This document shows, one piece after another, positions 46,309-55,790 of a stretch of 64,000 bases of DNA (the first letter of the stretch is position 1; every line of letters starts with the position of its first letter). The position numbers were made by a program, and so were the translations under genes. The stretch is taken from NCBI RefSeq assembly GCF_011455695.1, contig NZ_CP015030.1:1364001-1428000 (forward strand). The letters run 5' to 3'. This stretch comes from Mannheimia granulomatis (lineage in GTDB: Bacteria > Pseudomonadota > Gammaproteobacteria > Enterobacterales > Pasteurellaceae). A model generated the notes under the pieces. That model was not told where the DNA came from and ran no database searches. It saw only the letters and a program-made list of their open reading frames with translations.

Positions 46309-47904
46309 ATGAAATTATTAGAAGTAAATAATCTTGATGTCTATTTAAAAACGGACGAAGAATTAGTTCACGCAGTACGTAATGTCTCTTTTGCGATTGA
46401 AAAAGGGCAAACCTTGGCGATAGTTGGCGAATCCGGTTCGGGGAAATCCGTGACCTCAATGGCAATTATGCAGCTTTTACCGAAAAATATTGTGAAGTTT
46501 GGCGACAAATCAAGCATTGTATTTGAAGAACAAAATCTGCTCACTCTTTCGGAAAAAGCAATGCAAGCAATCCGTGGTGACCGTATTGGAATGATTTTCC
46601 AAGAACCGATGACCTCTCTCAACCCTTATATGCCAATCGGTGAACAAGTTGCCGAGGCAATTTTAACCCATAATGAGAAGCTGACTAAAGCTGAAGCTCA
46701 AAAGTTAGTGTTGGAAACCTTACAAAAGGTAAAAATTCCCGATGCTGAGAAAAAAATGATGTGTTATCCACACGAATTTTCCGGTGGCCAACTCCAACGC
46801 ATTATGATTGCCATGGCAATTATCAATAAGCCCGACTTACTCATTGCCGATGAACCAACTACTGCTTTAGACGTAACCACACAAGCGGAAATTTTGGACT
46901 TAATGCACGACTTACAAAGTGAAATGGGCATGGCGATTATCCTCATTTCCCACGATTTACGCCTTGTGCATAAATACAGCGATTTTGTTTGCGTTATGCA
47001 AAACGGCGAAATTATCGAACGTGGTGAAACAGAAAAGGTATTTACACAACCAAAGCACCCTTACACTATTGAGTTATTAACGCCAATTCCGAATAACTTA
47101 AAGGGTGAGTTGCCGACAGATACGCCAACGCTAATCAAGGCTGACAATATTGAGGTGGACTATATTTTAAAACGCTCACTTTTCGGCAAACCGAAAAAAG
47201 TATTTAATGCGTTAAAAGAGATTTCACTAGAACTTAAAACAGGCGAAACGTTAGGTATTGTAGGTGAATCCGGCTCAGGTAAATCAACCCTTGGGCGTGC
47301 AATTATGCAAATTTTGGACTACCGAGGCAATCTCACCTTTGCCGATAAAACCATCAACAAACTTGGCAAAGCCGAATACCAAGCTTTGAAAAAAGATATG
47401 CAAATGGTATTCCAAGATCCATTTAACTCACTTTCACCACGCTTGACAGTGGGCGAAATTATCACCGAAGGCTTAACCGTGCATTATCCGCAAATGAGCA
47501 AAGCAGAACGACGTGAAAAAGCGATGAAGATTTTGGAAGAGGTCAACCTGAATCCTGCTATGATAAACCGCTACCCACACGAATTTTCCGGCGGACAACG
47601 TCAACGTATTGCCATTGCCAGAGCCATTATTTTAGAGCCAAAATTTGTGTTGCTGGACGAACCAACCTCAGCCCTTGACCGTTCAACACAAATTACCGTG
47701 ATTGAACTGCTCAACCGCTTACAGAAAAAATATGGCTTAAGCTATATTTTCATCAGCCACGACCTTGCCGTAATTCGCGCATTAAGCGACCGAGTGATTG
47801 TAATGAGCCAAGGCGAAATCGTCGAAAGTGGCAATGTGAAGCAAATTTTCGACAACCCGCAACAAGACTACACCAATCGGTTAATTGCAGCCTCTAATCT
47901 ATAA
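46309..47904 (+). CDS. Fused OppD-OppF-type ABC ATPase
   Basis: 531 residues with two complete ABC domains in one chain, like YejF/GsiA-type fusions rather than separate OppD and OppF. Domain 1: Walker A GESGSGKS (40-47), signature FSGGQLQR, Walker B LLIADEPTTALD. Domain 2: Walker A GESGSGKST (about 318-326), signature FSGGQRQR, Walker B LLDEPTSALD, H-loop ISHD. Both sites look catalytically complete. It completes an OppB-OppC importer core; a solute-binding protein must come from elsewhere. Confidence 0.93.
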   Translation: MKLLEVNNLDVYLKTDEELVHAVRNVSFAIEKGQTLAIVGESGSGKSVTSMAIMQLLPKNIVKFGDKSSIVFEEQNLLTLSEKAMQAIRGDRIGMIFQEPMTSLNPYMPIGEQVAEAILTHNEKLTKAEAQKLVLETLQKVKIPDAEKKMMCYPHEFSGGQLQRIMIAMAIINKPDLLIADEPTTALDVTTQAEILDLMHDLQSEMGMAIILISHDLRLVHKYSDFVCVMQNGEIIERGETEKVFTQPKHPYTIELLTPIPNNLKGELPTDTPTLIKADNIEVDYILKRSLFGKPKKVFNALKEISLELKTGETLGIVGESGSGKSTLGRAIMQILDYRGNLTFADKTINKLGKAEYQALKKDMQMVFQDPFNSLSPRLTVGEIITEGLTVHYPQMSKAERREKAMKILEEVNLNPAMINRYPHEFSGGQRQRIAIARAIILEPKFVLLDEPTSALDRSTQITVIELLNRLQKKYGLSYIFISHDLAVIRALSDRVIVMSQGEIVESGNVKQIFDNPQQDYTNRLIAASNL

Positions 47905-47909
47905 AAACA

Positions 47910-47945
47910 AAACCTTACCGAAGCCAAAACGGTAAGGTTTTTCTT
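47910..47945 (+). terminator. Rho-independent terminator after the opp operon
   Basis: AAACCTTACCG (47910..47920) and CGGTAAGGTTT (47930..47940) form a perfect 11-bp stem, followed by TTCTTT. Confidence 0.88.
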
Positions 47946-47988
47946 TATGATTACAAGCGGTAATATTTTCTAAATTTTTTGCAAATCA

Positions 47989-48132
47989 CTAATTTTCTAT
48001 ACTAAGCCCGCTAAGCTCTCCACCTACAACGCCTTCTTTTTCGATAGAGCTGATAGCATACGCCAAGTTAAGGTAGGTTTCTGCCCAAGTGGTATGGGAG
48101 AGGAATAGAAGGAAGAGAAATAGGCGTTTCAT
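47989..48132 (-). CDS. Possible 47-residue secreted peptide
   Basis: A short frame not resembling any family known to me. It encodes a textbook signal peptide (MKRLFLFLLFLSHTTWA, cleavage after TWA at 17), then a 30-residue mature part beginning ETYLNLAYAIS and ending with a Gly-rich, acidic tail. No good Shine-Dalgarno is visible. It sits between the opp terminator and the AT-rich island gene, and may be a real small exported peptide or the surviving 5' end of a longer gene truncated when the island formed. Confidence 0.4.
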   Translation of the reverse strand: MKRLFLFLLFLSHTTWAETYLNLAYAISSIEKEGVVGGELSGLSIEN

Positions 48133-48244
48133 TTTTTAATTTTTTGAGCATAATTATGCTCACGCAAGCGGTTGATGCATATGAATTTTGCAAAGTCTTG
48201 AGTTATTTTATAGCCCAATCAAAATATCTAGCTAAAGTGAGGTA

Positions 48245-50410
48245 ATGATGAATTCATTGAATAATATTAGAGATGAGAAAATTATTTTTAAAGATCTAGA
48301 GGAACTATGTCAACAACCTGGTTATGCTCATGTAATCGCATATTTTTGTTATAGAGACAATACTATTCAATCTGCTCAAGATAATGTTACTAGAGAAGAA
48401 ATGTTAGGACAATATGAGCCAAATCGTTTATTAAGAACGGAGATTTCATTATTAATTGGATTAATGTGTAAGGAAAAAATTTCACTAGAAATTCCTATAC
48501 CTCCAAAATTTGAAGCGCTTATCAATAAAACCGAGGAATTACTCAAAGAATTACACTTATCTATCACATATGCAGATAGAAATAAATTAAATTCCCTTGA
48601 AAAATTAAAGTCATTCTTAAAATCAGGTAAGATGTTAAGAGAGGTTATTTTTTATGGTGGTGAGTCTGCATATAGCTTTCAATATAGAGACTTTTCTAAA
48701 ATTAAATATAGCTATGATAATAATTGGTTTTTAGAAAATAAAAGATATTCAGTAGATCAGTTACATCAAGTAATTATAGCTCTAGAGAAAATTGCTCCAG
48801 AAAAACTTAGTAATACTATACAATCGTTACAATTTAAACATCCTTATTTATGGACTATATTAGATGGTTATACATTCTCTATAAAAGAAATTTCAATTAA
48901 CACTGGAATAGATGAGGAAATAGTTGAGGATATCATTAAATCTTTTAGTCTATCAAATGATGAAGACATGTCATTATTTAATAGCTTTGGAGCGTTTAAC
49001 CCTACTAATGCCTACCCTATTCTATTATTAGAAAATGGAAAATTTATATTATTTCAACACTATAGTTTGACTGAAGCTGTTTATGAAACACCATTCTTTT
49101 GGTTTAACAAGGATAAAAATTATCAAAATATAGCAATGGAACATAGGGGGCAATTCACCGAATATTTTTCTTATGAGCGTCTAAAATCTGTTTTTGGAAA
49201 TAATAATGTATTCAAAAATGTAGAAATACAAGATACAAATAGTAATAAATTAGGTGAAATTGATGTACTTGTTACTTTTGGTAATAGAGCAATTATTTTA
49301 CAAGCTAAGGCTAAAAAACTTACTATACTCGCTCGTCAGGGAAATGATGATGCACTGCAAGATGATTTTCAGAAGGCTATACAATTATCATACGATCAAG
49401 CAGTAGAATGTGGAATTTTCCTATTAGACTCTAAAACAAGATTAATTCTTCCAACAGGAAATGAATTAAAAATTAATCGAGATTTTTCAGAAATTTATCC
49501 ATTTTCTGTTGTTTCAGATCACTATCCTGCTTTAGCAACTCAAGCTAGAAATTTTTTAAACCAGACAGTTCATAATATTATTAAACCTGCATTTGTTATT
49601 GATATATTTGCTTTAGATGTTATTTGTGAAATGTTATGTACACCTTTATACTTCTTAAGCTATATTCACCGCAGAGCAATGTATACTGATAAATTCCTAG
49701 CCAATCATGAACTTACTATACTCTCATATCATTTAAAACAAAATTTATACCTGCAAGATAATTTTACTCTTATGCATTTAGGCGACGATTTAGGAGTAGA
49801 TCTTGATTTAGCTATGGAATCTAGGAGAAATGGACTCTCTAACCAATATGATGTTGATGGAATACTGACTAAATATAAAGGGACTTTTTTCGAAAAATTA
49901 ATTAAAGATATTGAGAGAAATTCTGACTCTAATTTAATTGATTTAGGGTTAGAGTTATTGATGGTAAATGAAGATACGGTAAAAACATTAAACGAAAGTT
50001 TTGATATTATCCATCGTAAAAGTATAAGTGATAGAAAAGAACATAATCTTGTTTTAACATTTGATGAAAATCATTCTATTGGACTTGTTATTCATTGTAC
50101 TAACTCACCAAATGATATTGCAATACAATCTCTAGATAATCATTGTGAAATACGTAAGTATAAGTACAAAGCAGATCGTTGGTTTGGGATTGCTGTAGAT
50201 ATTAATAAGGCTGATCTAAGATTCGGAATTAATAAGACATATAAGTGGGAACAGTCTGATGAAATGGATAAAATATGTGGTATTTTTCCATTCTCTAAAA
50301 AAGCTATTTCCTCTTCTCATATATCAGGGTATAAAAATAAAATAGGACGCAATGATATGTGCCCATGTGGTAGTGGTAAAAAATATAAAAAATGTTGTAT
50401 TGGCTTATAA
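48245..50410 (+). CDS. Large AT-rich protein with PD-(D/E)xK nuclease-like core and SEC-C motif
   Basis: 721 residues; no named family fits the whole chain. Around residues 300-400 is a restriction-endonuclease-fold pattern: a helix with Glu (GQFTEYFSYERL), then GEIDVLV with D340, then IILQAKAK with Q353-x-K355. The D...QxK form is typical of Mrr- and NERD-type nucleases. The C-terminus (705-718) is a SEC-C zinc motif, CPCGSGKKYKKCC with C706, C708, C717 and C718. Residues 1-290 and 420-690 are helical-looking and unassigned. No signal peptide or clear membrane span. GC is only about 20-25% in sampled lines, far below the neighbours, so it was probably acquired. GAGGTA ribosome site precedes tandem ATGs at 48245 and 48248. 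A defence role is an inference. Confidence 0.75.
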   Translation: MMNSLNNIRDEKIIFKDLEELCQQPGYAHVIAYFCYRDNTIQSAQDNVTREEMLGQYEPNRLLRTEISLLIGLMCKEKISLEIPIPPKFEALINKTEELLKELHLSITYADRNKLNSLEKLKSFLKSGKMLREVIFYGGESAYSFQYRDFSKIKYSYDNNWFLENKRYSVDQLHQVIIALEKIAPEKLSNTIQSLQFKHPYLWTILDGYTFSIKEISINTGIDEEIVEDIIKSFSLSNDEDMSLFNSFGAFNPTNAYPILLLENGKFILFQHYSLTEAVYETPFFWFNKDKNYQNIAMEHRGQFTEYFSYERLKSVFGNNNVFKNVEIQDTNSNKLGEIDVLVTFGNRAIILQAKAKKLTILARQGNDDALQDDFQKAIQLSYDQAVECGIFLLDSKTRLILPTGNELKINRDFSEIYPFSVVSDHYPALATQARNFLNQTVHNIIKPAFVIDIFALDVICEMLCTPLYFLSYIHRRAMYTDKFLANHELTILSYHLKQNLYLQDNFTLMHLGDDLGVDLDLAMESRRNGLSNQYDVDGILTKYKGTFFEKLIKDIERNSDSNLIDLGLELLMVNEDTVKTLNESFDIIHRKSISDRKEHNLVLTFDENHSIGLVIHCTNSPNDIAIQSLDNHCEIRKYKYKADRWFGIAVDINKADLRFGINKTYKWEQSDEMDKICGIFPFSKKAISSSHISGYKNKIGRNDMCPCGSGKKYKKCCIGL

Positions 50411-50447
50411 TCTATTTATGATTCCTGCTCTAATAACATTTTTTACT

Positions 50448-50499
50448 AGCGGTCAAATTCCTCCAAAACTTTGCAAATCCCCACCGCACTTTGACCGCT
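50448..50499 (+). terminator. Inverted uptake-word pair after the SEC-C gene
   Basis: AGCGGTCAAA (50448..50457) and TTTGACCGCT (50490..50499) are complementary with a 32-base loop, 38 bp after the stop codon. It is at the border where host-like uptake words resume. Confidence 0.5.
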
Positions 50500-50589
50500 T
50501 GCTCCCTCCCCTTGACCCAAATCAAACTTCCCCTGATATGTGGAAAACCACAATACCCACTTAATCTGCTCGTTTCTACAATATCCTTT

Positions 50590-50880
50590 TTTGATTTTTT
50601 ATCACTTCCCGAAAGGCTTGCAAAAACAGAAAGTCAAAATGGCAATGGCGTGGCACGGCGAGCAGAATAAGCATTATCTTTGGGATAAAATCCAACTTCG
50701 ACATATTTTCCATACCGCAAAGTTAGCTGGGTTATCAAAGCAGACCGTGGAAGAGATTTTGCAGGAGATTGTTGCTGCTTCATCACAATTAAATCGCATT
50801 CCACACAACATTTGCCTGAACAGATTGTTGAACCGATTTTGAGTGGGGTGGAGAGGAAGTTGGGAGTGGTGAATGGATAA
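50590..50880 (+). pseudogene. Remnant of a hipA-like kinase gene, C-terminal part
   Basis: Conceptual translation across frames gives segments characteristic of the HipA C-terminal domain: FDFLSLP in one frame (from about 50590), then KGLQKQKVKMAMAWHGEQ, HYLWDKIQLRHIFHTAKLAG and EEILQEIVAASSQ in the next, then LPEQIVEPILSGVERKLG to a stop at 50878..50880 in a third frame. At least two frameshifts and loss of the kinase N-terminus make it non-functional. No hipB-like antitoxin gene is visible. It marks this locus as a site of past toxin-antitoxin presence. Confidence 0.7.
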
Positions 50881-51034
50881 AAGAACAAGAGGTCGGTTCT
50901 GCGAGAAAATTTGCAAAGTTTTTGGGGAAAGTGACCGCTTGTGGTTGATAGCATCCATCTCTGACGGGGACGTAGAGTTTATAAAGCACTCGTCAGAGAC
51001 TAGTGTCATCGGAGAAAATATCAAATATGGGTAT
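50881..51034. other. Gene-free spacer with a 9-bp-stem hairpin
   Basis: Between the hipA remnant and the protease gene. TCTCTGACG (50958..50966) and CGTCAGAGA (50991..50999) are exact inverted arms around 24 bases that include the palindrome TTTATAAA. One uptake word is near 50934. No supported gene. The hairpin is 36 bp past the protease stop on the minus strand, so it may be a terminator without a T tract or part of a dispersed repeat. Confidence 0.5.
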
Positions 51035-51901
51035 TTACCATGCCCATGGATTATTATTAGTAATTTTTTCTTTGAAAAGATCTATTGTTTCTATAATCAT
51101 TCTAGATTTAAGAACAACGCCTAAATCTATCATTTCTTGATTTGATACAATAGGTACTAAAGCAGTAGGAATTTCTCTAGCTTCAACACTGTTCATTTGT
51201 GTCCTAAAATATACTGCACTAACTATACCTAAGAAATAAAACCTACTTCCGATAACTGCACCACCATTTTTATCAGCGTACACACCATTGTCCATCAGAA
51301 ATAATGGGCTCCCACTAGAACCTCCGAATACCGAAGCGTCAATTAAGAAAATAGGTTTCTTCTCAAAATCAATTTGTAATGGTGATGCAGTTGTTCCTTT
51401 TCTTAATATTGGTAGATGATGAACTGAATCCCACATACCATTTGGGTAGCCAACAAATGTTATATTTTCAACTACATCTAAAGAGTTTAAGTGCTCTTGT
51501 TCAGGAATAGTTTCTCTAGAAATAGCTTTAAAGAACAAAGTTTGATTAAAATCTTTCTTTACATTTTCAATAATTGGTAAAAATGGGCATATTGCAATAT
51601 CAATATCATTGTCTGGATGGTAAAACCAAATTGAGCTCCAATCTGGAATTTCTAAATAGAACCCTTTGTCTAATGGAGCTTCTTCTCCTTTATCATTATC
51701 ATCAATGATATGAAAAAGAATTTTCCCTCTTTGGGTATTTTCAACGACATGTCTATTAGTTACTAAAAATAGGGCTGTTTTTTCAGGATTAGATGAATAA
51801 TCAAAAATAAATCCTGTACCAGAACCGTAACCCGCCTCACTAAAAGTTTCAATTTTTACTGTGGTAAAATATAACTGTGATGCAATTGTATCTAATTTCA
51901 T
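51035..51901 (-). CDS. Leaderless trypsin-fold serine protease
   Basis: 288 residues of the chymotrypsin/trypsin fold with an intact-looking triad: H51 in TNRHVV, D101 in DIDIAI and S196 in GSSGSP, after the oxyanion-forming Gly. No signal peptide or membrane segment is seen, so it should act in the cytoplasm, unlike DegP/DegS relatives, and it has no PDZ domain. Starts 13 bp after the metH stop with its own AGGAG site, so it can be co-transcribed with metH. Lower GC than metH. Cytoplasmic trypsin-like proteases occur in bacterial conflict systems, but the substrate here is unknown. Confidence 0.8.
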   Translation of the reverse strand: MKLDTIASQLYFTTVKIETFSEAGYGSGTGFIFDYSSNPEKTALFLVTNRHVVENTQRGKILFHIIDDNDKGEEAPLDKGFYLEIPDWSSIWFYHPDNDIDIAICPFLPIIENVKKDFNQTLFFKAISRETIPEQEHLNSLDVVENITFVGYPNGMWDSVHHLPILRKGTTASPLQIDFEKKPIFLIDASVFGGSSGSPLFLMDNGVYADKNGGAVIGSRFYFLGIVSAVYFRTQMNSVEAREIPTALVPIVSNQEMIDLGVVLKSRMIIETIDLFKEKITNNNPWAW

Positions 51902-51914
51902 AAATATCTCCTAT

Positions 51915-54900
51915 CTAAATTCCTGTTTCAGTTGCCTGCGACTTCACATCCTGTTTCATCGCCACACTTAACCATTTCTTAGCCGTAACCTCGTCCCAAC
52001 CCTTACGTTTCGCATAATCCAACACTTGGTCTTCGTCAATTTTGCCGAGTGTGAAATACTGGCTTGCCGGGTGGGTGAAGTACCAGCCGCAGACGCTTGC
52101 TGCGGGGAACATGGCGTAGCTTTCGGTCAGTTTCATTCCGATGCGTTGTTCCACTTCGAGTAAGTCCCAAATCAGTTGTTTTTCGGTGTGCTCCGGGCAG
52201 CTTGGGTAGCCCGGCGCAGGGCGGATGCCGATGTATTCTTCACGGATTAAGCGTCCGTTGTCTTCGTCTTCCACGGTGTAGCCCCAGACTTTGGTGCGGA
52301 GCTCAAAATGCAGGTATTCCGCCATCGCTTCGGCTAAACGGTCGCCGACCGCTTGAAGCAGAATGGCGTTGTAGTCGTCGCCTGCGGCTTTGTAGCCTTC
52401 CACCAAGTCGTATTCTTCAATGCCGGCACAGACGGCGAACATGCCGAACCAGTCTTGTTGCTCGCTTTCACGGTCGGCGATAAAGTCGCTCAGGCAGAGG
52501 TTGTACGGGCTTTTGCTGTTTTTGCCTCGCTCCGATTGCTGGCGGAGGTGGTAGGATTTGCCGATACAAGCGGTGCGTTCTTCGTTTAAAATTGCAATAT
52601 CATCACCTTCTCGCACGGCAGGGAAAATGCCCATAATGCCACTCGGAGTCAGCTTGCCGTTTTGTTCCAATTCGTCCAGCACCCGTTGGGCATCGTTATA
52701 GACTCGGCGAGCCTCTTCGCCGCCTTCGGGGTAGTCAAACGCATCAGGGTAGCCGCCCATCAAGCCCCAGAGCATAAAGAACGGCGACCAGTCGATAAAT
52801 TTCCGCAGGGTGGCAATCGGCACGTTTTTGTATTCGATAATGCCGGTCTGTTTCGGCTGTGGCACTTGGTAATCCGCCCATTCACCGCTGAATGCGTCAA
52901 ACCGGTTAGCACGGGCTTCTTCAATGGAAAGCCCTTTTCGCATTGGCTTACGCACGGCGAATTTGCGTTGAATTTCCTCGTATTCCGCTTTGGTTTTTTC
53001 CCAAAATTCGGCTTTGGCTTCGGGGTTCATTAGCGTGGCACAAACCGTTACGCAGCGAGAGGCGTTGGCGGTATAGACCACAGGGTAGTTGTATTTCGGG
53101 TAGAGCTTGATCGCTGTGTGTTCTTTGGAGGTGGTCGCTCCGCCAATCAGCACAGGCAAATCGAGCTTCAAGCGGTTCATTTCACTTAAAAAATACTCCA
53201 TTTCGTCCAACGACGGCGTAATCAGGCCGCTTAACCCGATGAGATCGGCTTTTTCTCGGATTGCTGTTTCAATAATCACATCGGCGGGCACCATTACGCC
53301 TAAGTCGATTACTTCAAAGTTATTACATTGCAGCACTACGCTCACAATGTTTTTGCCGATGTCATGTACGTCGCCTTTTACGGTGGCAATGACCATTTTG
53401 CCGTTGGACGAGCCTTTCTGCTTGGTGGCGTTGATGTACGGCTCCAAATAGGCAACCGACTGCTTCATTACCCGTGCGGATTTTACCACCTGCGGTAGGA
53501 ACATTTTGCCGTCGCCGAATAAATCGCCGACCACGTCCATTCCCGCCATCAGCGGCCCTTCGATCACTTCAAGCGGCGAGGCAAATTTTTGGCGAGCCTC
53601 TTCGGTATCTTCCACAATATAGTTGGTAATGCCTTTCACAAGGGCGTGTTTCAAGCGTTCTTCCACCGGCAAGTTTCGCCATTCTGCCGCACTTTCGTCC
53701 GCACTTTCCACCTTCACGCCTCGGTATTTTTCCGAGATTTCCAGCAAGCGGTCGGTGGCATCGGCACGGCGGTTCAGCACCGCATCTTCAATCGCCTCAC
53801 GCAGTTCGGGGTCGAGGTCGTCATAAATCGCCAGCTGACCGGCATTGACGATCCCCATATCCATTCCCTCTTTGATCGCATAGTAGAGGAACACGGCGTG
53901 AATCGCCTCACGCACCACGTTGTTACCTCGGAACGAGAACGACACATTAGATACCCCGCCCGAAATTTTGGCATAAGGTAGGGTCTGTTTAATGCGGGTA
54001 CAGGCTTGAATGAAATCCACGCCGTAGTTGTTATGCTCTTCGATCCCTGTGGCAATCGCAAAAATGTTCGGGTCGAAAATAATATCTTCCGGCGGGAAAC
54101 CGAGCTGATCGACTAAAATGCGGTAGGCACGGGTACAGATTTCTACTTTGCGATCTTCGGTGTCAGCCTGTCCGACTTCGTCAAATGCCATCACGACCAC
54201 CGCCGCCCCATAACGGCGGCAGAGTTTTGCTTGATGAATAAATTTCTCTTCGCCCTCTTTCAGGGAAATGGAGTTCACAATCGGCTTGCCTTGCACGGTT
54301 TGCAAGCCTGCCTCAATGACCTCCCATTTGGACGAGTCGATCATAATCGGTACTTTTGCCGCTTCCGGCTCGGTGGCGAGAATGTTGAGGAAGCGGGTCA
54401 TACATTTTTTAGCATCAAGCAAGGCTTCGTCCATATTGACATCAATCACTTGTGCGCCGTTTTCGACTTGATGGATCGCAATTTCAATCGCTTCCGAAAA
54501 TTTTTCTTCTTTAATCAGCTTTTTAAACTTCGCCGAACCGGTCACGTTATTGCGTTCGCCCACATTCACAAACAGAGAATTTTCATCAACGGTCAGCGGC
54601 TCTAAGCCCGACAGCCGCATTGCGGTTGGGATTTCCGGTAAGGCACGAGGCTTCACGCCTTGGGTCACGTCGGCAAAAGCACGGATATGTTCAGGGGTTG
54701 TACCACAACAACCACCGACAATGTTGAGCCAGCCCAATTCCGCCCACTCTTTGATATAGCCCGCCATCTCTTCCGCACCGAGATCGTAGCCGCCAAAGGC
54801 ATTAGGCAAGCCGGCGTTCGGGTGAACAGACACAAAGGTTTCGCTGATTTTCGACATCTGTTCCACATAAGGGCGAAGCTCTTTCGGGCCGAGCGCACAG

Positions 54901-55637
54901 TTCAAGCCGAAGGAGAGCGGCTTGGCGTGACGGAGCGAGTTGTAAAACGCCTCGGTGGTCTGCCCCGAAAGGGTACGCCCAGAGGCATCGGTAATCGTGC
55001 CGGAAATCATCACCGGCAATTTCACGCCTAGCTCTTCAAACACCTGTTCAATCGCAAACACGGCGGCTTTGGCGTTGAGGGTGTCAAAAATGGTTTCGAT
55101 CATAATCAGATCCGAACCGCCCTCAATCAAGCCACGAGTCGCCTCCGCATAGGCTTCCACCAGTTGCATAAAGGTAATGTTGCGGAAACCGGGGTCGTTT
55201 ACGTCAGGCGAAATTGAACAAGTGCGGTTGGTCGGGCCGAGAATACCGGCAACAAAACGAGGCTTATCTGGTGTGGAGTATTTATCTGCGGCTGCTCGTG
55301 CCAGCTTTGCCCCTGCAAAATTTAGCTCGTAAGCGACCGCTTGTAGGTCGTAATCCGCCTGTGCAATGGTGGTGGCACTGAACGTATTGGTTTCGATAAT
55401 ATCCGCACCGGCGGAGAGATATTTTTCGTGAATGGCTAAAATCAGCAGCGGCTGGGTTAGAGTGAGTAAGTCATTATTGCCTTTGAGATCAATTAGGCTG
55501 TCTTTAAATCGTTCACCTCTAAAATCTGCCTCAGTTAATTTATATTGTTGGATCATCGTTCCCATTGCACCATCAAGAATTAAGATTCTCTCCGCAAGGG
55601 CCCTTTGTAGTAAACCACTGTTATGTTGCATATTCAT
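51915..55637 (-). CDS. metH: Cobalamin-dependent methionine synthase
   Basis: Transfers a methyl group from methyltetrahydrofolate to homocysteine through cobalamin. 1240 residues in the standard order: homocysteine domain (to about 330, zinc site [10 protein letters not shown]), pterin domain (about 345-610), B12 domain with cap and [10 protein letters not shown] (cobalt-ligand His, near 765), and SAM-reactivation domain (about 910-1240, [15 protein letters not shown]). Either ATG 55637 or 55631 may start it. The body is GC-rich (about 55-60% in sampled lines) but about the first 100 codons are close to the genomic average, suggesting a recombinational replacement. Uptake words persist inside, for example at 52566. 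Confidence 0.97.
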   Translation of the reverse strand: MNMQHNSGLLQRALAERILILDGAMGTMIQQYKLTEADFRGERFKDSLIDLKGNNDLLTLTQPLLILAIHEKYLSAGADIIETNTFSATTIAQADYDLQAVAYELNFAGAKLARAAADKYSTPDKPRFVAGILGPTNRTCSISPDVNDPGFRNITFMQLVEAYAEATRGLIEGGSDLIMIETIFDTLNAKAAVFAIEQVFEELGVKLPVMISGTITDASGRTLSGQTTEAFYNSLRHAKPLSFGLNCALGPKELRPYVEQMSKISETFVSVHPNAGLPNAFGGYDLGAEEMAGYIKEWAELGWLNIVGGCCGTTPEHIRAFADVTQGVKPRALPEIPTAMRLSGLEPLTVDENSLFVNVGERNNVTGSAKFKKLIKEEKFSEAIEIAIHQVENGAQVIDVNMDEALLDAKKCMTRFLNILATEPEAAKVPIMIDSSKWEVIEAGLQTVQGKPIVNSISLKEGEEKFIHQAKLCRRYGAAVVVMAFDEVGQADTEDRKVEICTRAYRILVDQLGFPPEDIIFDPNIFAIATGIEEHNNYGVDFIQACTRIKQTLPYAKISGGVSNVSFSFRGNNVVREAIHAVFLYYAIKEGMDMGIVNAGQLAIYDDLDPELREAIEDAVLNRRADATDRLLEISEKYRGVKVESADESAAEWRNLPVEERLKHALVKGITNYIVEDTEEARQKFASPLEVIEGPLMAGMDVVGDLFGDGKMFLPQVVKSARVMKQSVAYLEPYINATKQKGSSNGKMVIATVKGDVHDIGKNIVSVVLQCNNFEVIDLGVMVPADVIIETAIREKADLIGLSGLITPSLDEMEYFLSEMNRLKLDLPVLIGGATTSKEHTAIKLYPKYNYPVVYTANASRCVTVCATLMNPEAKAEFWEKTKAEYEEIQRKFAVRKPMRKGLSIEEARANRFDAFSGEWADYQVPQPKQTGIIEYKNVPIATLRKFIDWSPFFMLWGLMGGYPDAFDYPEGGEEARRVYNDAQRVLDELEQNGKLTPSGIMGIFPAVREGDDIAILNEERTACIGKSYHLRQQSERGKNSKSPYNLCLSDFIADRESEQQDWFGMFAVCAGIEEYDLVEGYKAAGDDYNAILLQAVGDRLAEAMAEYLHFELRTKVWGYTVEDEDNGRLIREEYIGIRPAPGYPSCPEHTEKQLIWDLLEVEQRIGMKLTESYAMFPAASVCGWYFTHPASQYFTLGKIDEDQVLDYAKRKGWDEVTAKKWLSVAMKQDVKSQATETGI

Positions 55638-55790
55638 TTTTTTATTTCCAAAGCTAAAGATTAACGAAATAATAGGAAGATGTTACTAGGCTGTCAAACC
55701 CTATCTATATCTCAATGAAAAGGGTTGGGGAAGCATTTTAAATTATGTTATATTTTGCTCACCGTCCCATTTGCAAAATATAGGAAAAAT

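Noticed and set aside
50873-51124. An 83-residue frame crossing the hipA remnant end and the protease 3' end
   Set aside because: It overlaps the protease gene on the opposite strand and contains the hairpin; no start signal or similarity.
48245-51901. A single operon made of the SEC-C protein and the protease
   Set aside because: The genes are convergent on opposite strands with a decayed gene between them, so co-transcription is excluded.
52097-55689. Many long plus-strand frames opposite metH
   Set aside because: They are shadows of a GC-rich gene, where stop codons are rarer on the other strand; none shows a family motif.
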